Assembly: GCA_016716405.1 (NCBI GenBank)
Contig: JADJWK010000001.1
Coordinates: 558,001-622,000 of the forward strand
DNA length: 64,000 nucleotides
Reading direction: 5' to 3'
DNA from: Candidatus Melainabacteria bacterium
GTDB lineage: Bacteria; Cyanobacteriota; Vampirovibrionia; Obscuribacterales; Obscuribacteraceae
Of this stretch, positions 27,085-34,291 are shown in pieces (the first letter of the stretch is position 1; each line of letters opens with the position of its first letter). Below the pieces are notes generated by a model, which worked only from the letters and a program-made list of their open reading frames with translations, searched no databases and was not told where the DNA came from. The position numbers and the translations under genes were made by a program.

Positions 27085-28794
27085 ATGACTGTCACCACAG
27101 AAAGCCGCAAAGGGCTTGCTGCTACTCATGTGGTTTTCAACCAGGTGCCGCCTCTGGTGGACACCAATATTTATACCGCCGACCCGACTCTGGTGGCGGC
27201 TGTTCATCGTTATGGCGCCTCCTGGGCTCATGACCGACTCGTTTCTTTCGGTTCTCGACTTGGCAGGGCCGAGGTCCTGGAATGGGCTGAGCAAGCCAAT
27301 CGCTTCCCTCCACAGATCAAGACCCATGACCGCACCGGTAACCGCATCGACGAGGTGGAATTCCATCCGGCTTATCACAAGCTGATGGCTCTTTCCTGCG
27401 AGTATGGCGTGCACAATCTCCCCTGGGCCAGTCCCGGGCCGGGAGCCCATGTCGCTCGCGCTGCCATGATGTTCATGGCATACCAGACCGAGGCTGGACA
27501 CTGCTGCCCGATCTCTATGACCTATTCGGTGGTGCCGGCTCTCAGCCGCCAGGCTGACCTCTTCGCCATGTGGGAGCCCCTCATCGCCGGCAATGGTTAC
27601 GAAGGCCGTCTGATGCCGGCGAATCTCAAGCCCGGTGTCATCTTCGGAATGGGTATGACCGAGAAGCAGGGCGGCTCGGATGTGCGAGCCAACAGCACGG
27701 TGGCGGAGCCTGTCGGTGCCGGCGGCCCCGGTCAGGCTTACGAGCTCACCGGTCACAAGTGGTTCTGCTCGGCGCCCATGTCCGATGCCTTCCTCGTTCT
27801 CGCCCAGGCGAAGGGCGGGGTGTCCTGCTTCCTGGTGCCGCGTTTCCTGCCTGACGGCAGCCGCAACGTTTTTCAGGTGCAGCGTCTCAAGGACAAGCTC
27901 GGCAACAAGTCCAACGCCAGCTCCGAAGTCGAGTTCCGCAGCACCACCGGCTATCTGGTGGGTTCGGAAGGTCGCGGTGTGCCCACAATCATAGAGATGG
28001 TCAACCACACTCGTCTCGACTGCGCTATCGGCTCGGCGGCGCTCATGCGGCAGGCCACCGTCCAGGCAGTGCACCACGCACGCCACCGCAGAGCCTTCGG
28101 CAAGCTGCTCGTCGATCAGCCGCTGATGATCAACGTCCTGGCTGACCTGAGCCTGGAGGCCCAGGCTGCCGAGCTTCTCATGATGCGTCTGGCTCATTCC
28201 TACGATCGAGCTTCCGAAAGCGCCTTCGAGGAGTCCTTCCGCCGCATCGCCAGCGCCGTCAGCAAGTACTGGCTCTGCAAGCGGGCTCCCATGCACGTCG
28301 CCGAAGCTCTCGAATGTCTGGGCGGCAACGGCTATGTCGAAGAGTCGATGATGCCGCGCCTGCTGCGCGAGAGCCCCCTCAACTCCATCTGGGAAGGCTC
28401 CGGCAATGTCATCTGTCTCGATGTCATCCGCGCCCTTGCCAAAGAGCCGGATACCCTCGATGCCATCGGCACCGAGCTCCAGAGTGTCCGCGGCAAGAAC
28501 CGGACCTACGACCGCTATGTCACGAGTATCATGAAGGCGCTTCGAGATATGCAGGCCAGCCTTGCTCGAGGAGAAGCCGCGGTCATGAAGGCGCAGCTAA
28601 CCGCCCGCCGTCTTGTGGAGCGCACCGGTCTCGCTTTGCAGGCCTGCCAGATGATCAAGTTCGCGGAGCCAGCTTCGGCTCGCGCTTTCATCAGCTCGCG
28701 TCTGGGCTCACAGCATGGCTACACCTTCGGAACGCTTAGCGCCAGCCCCTCTCCGCGCGGTCTCCTGGAAGCCTATATGGGTACCGGGAAATAA
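27085..28794 (+). CDS. aidB: AidB-type acyl-CoA dehydrogenase
   Basis: About 569 residues from the ATG with GGAG seven bases upstream. The N-terminal THVVFNQVPPLVDTNIYTAD and the RIDEVEFHPAYHKLMAL region match AidB, a flavoprotein of the acyl-CoA dehydrogenase superfamily induced by alkylating agents in E. coli. FAD-fold motifs include GMGMTEKQGGSDVRANSTVA and ALECLGGNGYVEESMMPRL. AidB protects DNA near promoters by an incompletely known mechanism; isovaleryl-CoA dehydrogenase activity is weak. No ada or alkA gene is near. A 19-bp minisatellite begins 18 bases after its stop. Confidence 0.9.
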   Translation: MTVTTESRKGLAATHVVFNQVPPLVDTNIYTADPTLVAAVHRYGASWAHDRLVSFGSRLGRAEVLEWAEQANRFPPQIKTHDRTGNRIDEVEFHPAYHKLMALSCEYGVHNLPWASPGPGAHVARAAMMFMAYQTEAGHCCPISMTYSVVPALSRQADLFAMWEPLIAGNGYEGRLMPANLKPGVIFGMGMTEKQGGSDVRANSTVAEPVGAGGPGQAYELTGHKWFCSAPMSDAFLVLAQAKGGVSCFLVPRFLPDGSRNVFQVQRLKDKLGNKSNASSEVEFRSTTGYLVGSEGRGVPTIIEMVNHTRLDCAIGSAALMRQATVQAVHHARHRRAFGKLLVDQPLMINVLADLSLEAQAAELLMMRLAHSYDRASESAFEESFRRIASAVSKYWLCKRAPMHVAEALECLGGNGYVEESMMPRLLRESPLNSIWEGSGNVICLDVIRALAKEPDTLDAIGTELQSVRGKNRTYDRYVTSIMKALRDMQASLARGEAAVMKAQLTARRLVERTGLALQACQMIKFAEPASARAFISSRLGSQHGYTFGTLSASPSPRGLLEAYMGTGK

Positions 28795-28811
28795 CAAGCA
28801 AGCGGTCCGCC

Positions 28812-29115
28812 CGAAGCTGCCGCAAGAGCCCGAAGTCGTCGCAAAAGCTCGAAGCTGCCGCAAAAGCCCGAAGCCGCCGCAAAAGCTCGAAGCTGACGCA
28901 AGAGCCCGAAGCCGCCGCAAGAGCCCGAAGCTGCCGCAAGAGCCCGAAGCCGTCGCAAAAGCTCGAAGCTGCCGCAAGAGCTCGAAGCTGCCGCAAGAGC
29001 TCGAAGCCGTCGCAAAAGCTCGAAGCTGACGCAAGAGCTCGAAGCTGACGCAAGAGCCCGAAGCTGACGCAAGAGCTCGAAGCTGACGCAAGAGCCCGAA
29101 GCTGACGCAAGAGCC
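28812..29115. repeat. 19-bp minisatellite, 16 units
   Basis: Sixteen contiguous units of the type CGAAGCTGCCGCAAGAGCC run head to tail. A seventeenth degenerate unit starts at 29116. Units differ mainly in the GCTGCC/GTCGTC/GCTGAC block and in G/A or C/T at the end. Because 19 is not a multiple of three, each open frame translates as a 19-residue super-repeat, and this creates several overlapping reading frames of low-complexity protein. It lies between the aidB stop and its probable terminator. Confidence 0.92.
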
Positions 29116-29145
29116 CGAAGTCTTCTGCTCGAATCGCAAATTCCG

Positions 29146-29184
29146 GCAGGGGAGCATCCTTCGCTCCCCTGCTGTTCTCTTTTA
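29146..29184 (+). terminator. Terminator of the aidB unit
   Basis: A perfect 10-bp stem (29146-29155 with 29163-29172) and seven-base loop, followed by TGTTCTCTTTT. Confidence 0.88.
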
Positions 29185-29219
29185 ATTCACATACTACTAA
29201 ATCGTTTAGGAGGTTGATA

Positions 29220-29387
29220 ATGAATTGGAAAATTTCTCGAAAAAATGAGCTCACAAGTCAAGTTGGAGCATTTATGCGTTTCTTGCGTAAAAAAGAGCTG
29301 AATTTACGTCATAAACGCCTTGAAACGACAGTTTTATGGCGTTTATGCTATTTTCCGAGCTTTCACAGTGCCCCAATTTGGGCGTGA
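29220..29387 (+). CDS. Possible 55-residue protein
   Basis: A perfect ribosome site (AGGAGG, 29208-29213) lies six bases before ATG. The frame reads MNWKISRKNELTSQVGAFMR, then basic helical sequence (FLRKKELNLRHKRLE), and ends in an aromatic tail. The stretch is AT-richer than its surroundings. It contains an inverted repeat (CATAAACGCC with GGCGTTTATG, about 29310-29350), so the signal could also be an RNA or mobile-element remnant. No family recognised; the site quality is the main support. Confidence 0.35.
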   Translation: MNWKISRKNELTSQVGAFMRFLRKKELNLRHKRLETTVLWRLCYFPSFHSAPIWA

Positions 29388-29548
29388 GTTTCCCGAACTG
29401 GCGTTCCGATCTGGATTCTCTCATTGATCGCATTTGGCGATTCGAGAGGTAGTGTCAAGGGCTTGGCACCTTCTGTCCGAGTTCTCGAACCGGGCCTGAG
29501 CTTTTCTCGTAGTTCTAGTTAGAAAGGATGCGAGAAGGAGTTCAGCTT

Positions 29549-30295
29549 ATGCATTCGGTATTCGATCAGGACGACTTTTTTGAGAGATTCAACAGGGATA
29601 TAGACGCAGCCAAGGCACTTGTTCTGATTCAGAGCCCGTTTATAACCGCGCGGAGGATACGACAGATTCGCGAAGTGCTCAGGCAGGCTGTAACAAGAGG
29701 GGTTCGTATTTGTGTATTTGTCCAGACGGTCGACTCTCGATTCGTCGACCCGCTCCAGTACAAGGAAAGGAGGGAAGCGCAGGACATTGCAGCTCAGGCC
29801 CTTGTTTCTATAGGTGTTCACGTGAATACCAGAGACGGAATTCACGAAAAGCTTGTCACTGTTGACGATAGAATTCTCTGGGAAGGAAGCCTGAATCCAC
29901 TAAGCTATCTAGACACGAAGGAGCGCATGAACAGATGGATTGATGGAGCTAAGGTCAGAAGCGCTGTGCTCAAACATGGGTTGAACGATTGTTCTTCTTG
30001 CGATAAGGAATTTGAAAAGGGAGACTTGAAGGAGTTGTTCGGAAGGCTCGTCAGGAAACGGCGCAAGCTCCTTGGAGTCAATCAAGCGGAGCTATCGAAA
30101 TCGACCGGAGTGAGCCAGTCGACGATCTCGCGTATCGAGAGGGGCGAGTTTGATTTTCGTCTTAGCACGATAACCTGTCTGTTTGATTGGCTTGGAGTAT
30201 CATGCCGGCCGGTTCCATGGCATATGGTCCCTTCCACCGACAAGCGAATCTTGGAAGTGCTCAGGGAAGAGGATAAACTTCATGGTAGAGATTAG
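29549..30295 (+). CDS. PLD-like domain fused to XRE helix-turn-helix
   Basis: The start is set at the second in-frame ATG because GAAGGAG lies eight bases before it; 248 residues. The N-terminal half is a phospholipase-D-like fold with one HKD motif: His99, Lys101, Asp106 and GS at 113-114 in IHEKLVTVDDRILWEGSLNP. The C-terminal part (about 165-225) is an XRE/Cro-type HTH (LLGVNQAELSKSTGVSQSTI). Single-HKD proteins usually act as dimers on phosphodiesters such as DNA. The combination suggests a DNA-targeted nuclease or a regulator with a binding pocket. Codon use is AT-richer than that of neighbours, consistent with transfer. A hairpin follows. Confidence 0.75.
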   Translation: MHSVFDQDDFFERFNRDIDAAKALVLIQSPFITARRIRQIREVLRQAVTRGVRICVFVQTVDSRFVDPLQYKERREAQDIAAQALVSIGVHVNTRDGIHEKLVTVDDRILWEGSLNPLSYLDTKERMNRWIDGAKVRSAVLKHGLNDCSSCDKEFEKGDLKELFGRLVRKRRKLLGVNQAELSKSTGVSQSTISRIERGEFDFRLSTITCLFDWLGVSCRPVPWHMVPSTDKRILEVLREEDKLHGRD

Positions 30296-30392
30296 ACTTT
30301 TGTGAACTCGCTGAGCTCAGGGGTTTCCGGGGAGATTGAGTCGTGATTTTTTTTACTGTATTAAGTAATAGAAATCACCGGATGAAAGAAGG

Positions 30393-30418
30393 GCAGGAAG
30401 CGCTCTAGCGCTTCCTGC
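30393..30418. terminator. Bidirectional hairpin between convergent genes
   Basis: A perfect 11-bp stem (30393-30403 with 30408-30418) with loop TCTA, between the rightward PLD-XRE gene and the leftward gene ending at 30462. T-rich sequence follows on the minus side; the plus-side T-run is weak. Confidence 0.7.
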
Positions 30419-30461
30419 AAGTTTCTGGTTCGAGCGCTGGTCGTTATTGGGCGACGAACGC

Positions 30462-30812
30462 TCAGGCGATGGTCGCTACCTCGATGATGATGACCTCTTC
30501 GGGCATCTCCGGGAAGGGGAGAACGAGCCCGAGATAGCTGGCAAGGCTATAGGAGTCGAACAGGTTGCACCACTCGTGGTGTCGGCACCTGCCTTCCTCC
30601 CAGTCCCGGTTTTCGATGGCGGCGTTCAAGCCGTCCCATCCTGAGCCGGTTCTGGTGCTGTCTCCCACCACATAGGTGGTGGTGGGCTCGACAGCGCAGC
30701 ACTCGCGGGTGCAACGCTCGGTGGACCGCTGATGCGTGTCCCTGACGGGAAGCTCGATGCGGTCGCCCTTGCTGGGCATCGGGTCGGAAGCCGCCAGCAG
30801 GCGACATTCCAT
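30462..30812 (-). CDS. Unknown protein
   Basis: The ATG at 30812 is chosen because AGAGGAG lies eight bases upstream; about 116 residues starting MECRLLAASDPMPSKGDRIE. It contains a Cys-rich segment (RCTRECCAVEP) and two more Cys near the middle (CRHHEWC, loosely spaced). The hydrophobic C-terminus is EVIIIEVATIA. I recognise no family. It follows another small unknown gene at 30949 on the same strand, separated by a hairpin. Confidence 0.55.
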   Translation of the reverse strand: MECRLLAASDPMPSKGDRIELPVRDTHQRSTERCTRECCAVEPTTTYVVGDSTRTGSGWDGLNAAIENRDWEEGRCRHHEWCNLFDSYSLASYLGLVLPFPEMPEEVIIIEVATIA

Positions 30813-30905
30813 GAGGCTGTCTCCTCTGGCGAAGAGGAGAGCGATGGTCTTCGCGGAACTCTGTGTCAATTTGTGCTCCAGTGATTGCAAGCCCTGAGAG
30901 GGCTC

Positions 30906-30939
30906 GGGTGAAAGCCGGGCTAATTCCCGGTCTTCACCC
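30906..30939 (-). other. Intercistronic hairpin
   Basis: A 14-base arm (30906-30919) pairs with 30926-30939 with one internal mismatch and a six-base loop, between two leftward small genes. There is no T-run on the minus strand, so it looks more like an mRNA processing or stability element than a terminator. Confidence 0.6.
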
Positions 30940-30948
30940 TCTCCGCAA

Positions 30949-31242
30949 TCAGGGATGGTCCGGTGCCGCGACCAGGTAGGCGTCTTTCGGGATCGCATCC
31001 GGCGACTCGACCCAGGGTGGTACGATGCCGCGCAGACTGCGAGCCGACTTGCCGCCGGGACCGGTGGTGACTTCGACGAGATAGTCGTCCGGACCGAAGC
31101 CTGAAAGCGGAGTAATCTGAACGGAGCAGCGTTCGGGGCAGTCAGCCAGGAGTTCGCTGTAGACTATGCCGGAACGGGAAGCGTAAACCTCCCGGGAGTT
31201 GCCGTTTCGGTCGTCGATCACGACAGAGAGTCTTTCGATCAT
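30949..31242 (-). CDS. Unknown small protein
   Basis: 97 residues beginning MIERLSVVIDDRNGNSREVY. It looks like a small beta-rich fold with one Cys pair (CPERC). AAGGA lies a suitable distance before the ATG. I recognise no family. It forms a probable pair with the gene at 30462, downstream of the TPR/vWA pair on the same strand. Confidence 0.55.
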   Translation of the reverse strand: MIERLSVVIDDRNGNSREVYASRSGIVYSELLADCPERCSVQITPLSGFGPDDYLVEVTTGPGGKSARSLRGIVPPWVESPDAIPKDAYLVAAPDHP

Positions 31243-31308
31243 ATTGAGAGTCCTTGTTCTTAGTCTTTTACGATGCAGGCGGATAATTTCCTGCGAGAGG
31301 AGCCCCGG

Positions 31309-31354
31309 GCCGGGATTCCGATTGCGCCGGAGCCGGGATTCCGATTGCGCCGGA
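31309..31354. repeat. 23-bp direct repeat, two copies
   Basis: GCCGGGATTCCGATTGCGCC plus GGA occurs twice head to tail (31309-31331 and 31332-31354), right after the TPR gene's stop. It may be a young tandem duplication. Confidence 0.85.
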
Positions 31355-31356
31355 GC

Positions 31357-31962
31357 CTAGATATCGTCCTTTTCGCCCTTTCCGGGTTGGCCACCCGGGG
31401 CGAGCTGGGGAATCTGCTCCTTCTCTTCCTCCTCCTTGGCTTCTTTCTTGTTGCCTTCGCCCTTCTTCTCTTGAAGGTCGGCGTTGTTCCTGAGGAGAAG
31501 TTCCATGTTGTACTTCACCAGCCGGGCTTCACGTCTCAAGCGCGTGATGTCCGTCGGCGAGAGATCCCGGAAATCTTCGACTTCTCGATAGTCGGTGCCA
31601 GGGTTGAGTCTCAAGGCGTCTTTGTAGGCTTCCAGGGCTTCCTCTGTGCGCTTGAGCATGACCAGCGAATTGCCTTTCTGGCCGGCTGCCAGGGAAGCAA
31701 GCTCACGGTCCGGCGCCGGGTAGATGAGGCGCTCCAGCCAGTCTCGTTCGTGATAACGGTTGAAGGCCTGGTTGGAGAGATTGAACTCGTTGACAGCCAG
31801 CTCGAACTCGAGGGTGTGGTAAGCAGCCATTCCCCGGTTGTAATGCTCGATCTGATCGTTCTTCCAGAGGGCGAGCTTGACGCCCCCGAGAATGAGAAGC
31901 AAACCGATGATGGTAGTCAGCGAAACAAAGATCGCCCTTCGTGGGCTGTTGAGCAGTGTCAT
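31357..31962 (-). CDS. Membrane-anchored TPR protein (BatC-like position)
   Basis: 201 residues. One N-terminal transmembrane helix (FVSLTTIIGLLLILGGVKLA) is followed by TPR-type helices (RGMAAYHTLEFELAVNEFNL, then SLVMLKRTEEALEAYKDALR). The tail is highly charged with Lys and Glu (about 165-201). It lies 18 bases after the vWA gene in the same transcript, like the BatC member of Bat (aerotolerance-associated) operons. A GGGAGG site lies five bases before the ATG. Role inferred from context only. Confidence 0.75.
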   Translation of the reverse strand: MTLLNSPRRAIFVSLTTIIGLLLILGGVKLALWKNDQIEHYNRGMAAYHTLEFELAVNEFNLSNQAFNRYHERDWLERLIYPAPDRELASLAAGQKGNSLVMLKRTEEALEAYKDALRLNPGTDYREVEDFRDLSPTDITRLRREARLVKYNMELLLRNNADLQEKKGEGNKKEAKEEEEKEQIPQLAPGGQPGKGEKDDI

Positions 31963-31980
31963 TTTGACCTCCCTTCTCGC

Positions 31981-32985
31981 TCAGAGGTCATCACGCACCA
32001 GAGCGCCCAGCGACATGAATGCGATTAGGCAAACGATGGAAGCGATGGCGAACCAGTGTGCGATTTCCGTGAACTCCTCTTTCGATCCCATGTGAACCGT
32101 AGAGAGTTCGAGCCTGTCGATCTCGTCGAAGGCACCGTTGAGCTGAGCCACGTCCTTGACCTGGATGATTCTTCCCTTGACCGAATCGGTCAGGTTGCGA
32201 AGATCCTCGGTTGCTGGATTGGCGGACCAGTCGTCGTAGCCGATGCCGATGACGTAGAGGTGAATGTCGCTCGCGGAGAGTTGCTCCGAGAGCTCTTGAA
32301 AGCGTTTCTCCGAAATCTCGGCTTCGCCGTCGGTGACCATGACCATTACGCGAGACTTGGCCTGGCCAAAGCTCTTGAAGTGGTTCAGGGCGTACTGGAT
32401 CGGTCCGTTCTTCGCTTCGAACTCGGTGCCGGAGCCGACGTAAGAGTGCATTCCGGAGGCGATCTTCCGCACCACGTTGAGGTCAGTGGAGAATGGCCAC
32501 CCGTAATATGCCTTGGTGTCGAAGAAGATGAGGGCGACCCGGTCGCCTTCTCGCTTGTCGAGAAAGCCCTGGATAGAAGCCTCCGAGGCGTCGATTCGCT
32601 TGACGATGTTCTGCGGGCGTTTGCCGGTGAGGATGGAGGGAACCGCCTTGTCTGCTTCGGTGAGACCATCGGCGAGAGCCGGATCGACCATTCCCCATTC
32701 CATTGAGTCGGAGATGTCGACTACAAGCGCGATGTCGCGCGCCTCCCGGTCGGCTTGCGGGACCGAAAGAAGCGCAACCGGGCGAGCCATGGCAATGGTC
32801 ATGCAGGCTAAGCCGGTGTAGAGAAAGAATCCCGGTAGCTTGCCGATGATGGCTGAGCCGCCCAGGTTAGCCTGTAAGGACAGGCTCGAGAACTTCACGG
32901 ACTTGCGACGCAGATGCCCGATGGCGTAGACCACGGGGAGGATGAGAAGAAGTCCGAGGAAGTAGGGTTCCGTCAGATGGAACAT
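31981..32985 (-). CDS. BatA-like membrane protein with von Willebrand A domain
   Basis: 334 residues. Two N-terminal membrane segments (FLGLLLILPVVYAIG and GFFLYTGLACMTIAMA) precede a vWA domain with a complete metal-binding DxSxS (Asp90-Ser92-Ser94 in VVDISDSME) and MVMVTDGEAEIS. A final membrane helix (FAIASIVCLIAFMSLGALV) closes it. This is the BatA/BatB layout. Such proteins often work with a MoxR ATPase, which is not seen nearby. GGAGG lies six bases before the ATG. Confidence 0.88.
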   Translation of the reverse strand: MFHLTEPYFLGLLLILPVVYAIGHLRRKSVKFSSLSLQANLGGSAIIGKLPGFFLYTGLACMTIAMARPVALLSVPQADREARDIALVVDISDSMEWGMVDPALADGLTEADKAVPSILTGKRPQNIVKRIDASEASIQGFLDKREGDRVALIFFDTKAYYGWPFSTDLNVVRKIASGMHSYVGSGTEFEAKNGPIQYALNHFKSFGQAKSRVMVMVTDGEAEISEKRFQELSEQLSASDIHLYVIGIGYDDWSANPATEDLRNLTDSVKGRIIQVKDVAQLNGAFDEIDRLELSTVHMGSKEEFTEIAHWFAIASIVCLIAFMSLGALVRDDL

Positions 32986-33647
32986 TTTGCACCTCCAGTT
33001 TTTGGAAGAGCTTCAGGTGAGGCTGTCTGGAGCCTCTTTCGTTACTTCGAGCCACCTGCCCGGTTCACTCAAGCGCTTACCCGACCTCCTTAGAGGTCTT
33101 CAGGGGAAGGGATGGTGATTAGCCTTGGCGGTCCGGGAGTTTCTGACTGATGACGGGAAGTAAACGATAGCTTCAATTTGGCAGAAGGTCTCGAGCCAGG
33201 GCAAATGAATGGTTTTAATGCCAGGTTTAAGTCTTTGACAACCACTGCGCGCAATCCAGGGCATGTTTTGAAGAGCCTTGCTAGACAGGCGATTCAGGTA
33301 CCGCCCGGATCGGCCGGGTCTGGTTGCAGCAGGGTCGCGTCGTTACGCTAGGATCTTCGATAGACCTGGCTTTGACAAGGTTTTTAACATGGTTAAGAGA
33401 TGTTTTCGGGACCTTCGCCTGCTCCGGCTCTGGTACCGCAATTGATACTGTGATGAGCCGGCGCTAATGAATTACAGCTGGTCAATCCTGCTCGAGGTCG
33501 AGATCGGTTCGGGAGGGATTTCTCTGAGGTCCGGCAGCCAGGAGTTTTGACGATTTTTGTGAAAGGAAAACTCAAGAGGGTATAAATGAGAGGAGGGACC
33601 CTCTGATAGCTGGTCCCCGGTCACGAAAGTTCAGTTTCCAGGTGCAG
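32986..33647. other. Intergenic region with no recognised gene
   Basis: Over 650 bases between divergent genes (vWA leftward, TPR rightward). Only short, unconvincing reading frames are present. TTGACA-like elements near 33371 are not followed by a clear -10. I see no repeat or RNA. Confidence 0.5.
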
Positions 33648-34217
33648 ATGGCTGAAGCTACCGCCAATACATCAGGGCAAGCCCCGGCGAATCCTTCCTC
33701 GTGGGGAGGTCTGGTCCAGAAGGTCGAGCGTCTCATAAGTGAGGGGCGTCACGATCAGGCCGAGAATATCGCCCTGGAGGCTCTGGCCCTGGCAGAGGAC
33801 TATCCTCCCGATGATCGGCGCACGGGCATCACCCTGGAGCTTCTTTGCGAGATTTATTTCTCCACCAGGCAGTACACCTATGCCGCCCCGGTGATGATGA
33901 GAGTTCTGCAAATGTACAGGCGCTGTCTTGGTTTCAACCATATAGATACTGGCACGATCACCCACAATGCCGCCAGGCTTTACCATGAGTGGCGCAAGTT
34001 CGACGAGGCAAAGGCTTTCTATGAACTCGCCCAGCGGATCAAGAGCGGTCATCTCGGAGCGGAGCACGCTGATGTAATGGCGATCAAGCAGCAATACAAT
34101 CAGCTTCTTTACGACATGCGGGCGCCGCGGATCCAGATCAAGCGTGCCGGAGGCGGCGCCGACAGGATGAAAAAGACCGGTCAGTGGGACGCCCTGCCCA
34201 AAGACGCGCTCAAATAA
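33648..34217 (+). CDS. TPR protein
   Basis: 189 residues from ATG 33648 (a GTG two codons upstream is the alternative). A Thr/Ser/Pro-rich N-terminus leads to kinesin-light-chain-like TPRs: LISEGRHDQAENIALEALAL, then RQYTYAAPVMMRVLQMYRRC, and WRKFDEAKAFYELAQRIKSG. Cytoplasmic, since there is no signal peptide. Such proteins mediate protein contacts; no partner is evident. Confidence 0.75.
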   Translation: MAEATANTSGQAPANPSSWGGLVQKVERLISEGRHDQAENIALEALALAEDYPPDDRRTGITLELLCEIYFSTRQYTYAAPVMMRVLQMYRRCLGFNHIDTGTITHNAARLYHEWRKFDEAKAFYELAQRIKSGHLGAEHADVMAIKQQYNQLLYDMRAPRIQIKRAGGGADRMKKTGQWDALPKDALK

Positions 34218-34291
34218 GCTCGTATCGGTGGGGCCAGATAGGCCGCCGTGTTAATATTTTCGGTCTGGACACGTTTTACCAGTTTTTACTT

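Noticed and set aside
28812..29115. CRISPR array
   Set aside because: The 19-bp units are contiguous with no spacers, the unit is too short, and no cas genes are near.
28708..29254. Low-complexity proteins over the 19-bp repeats
   Set aside because: Several frames on both strands are open only because of the repeat; none has a ribosome site or non-repeat domain.
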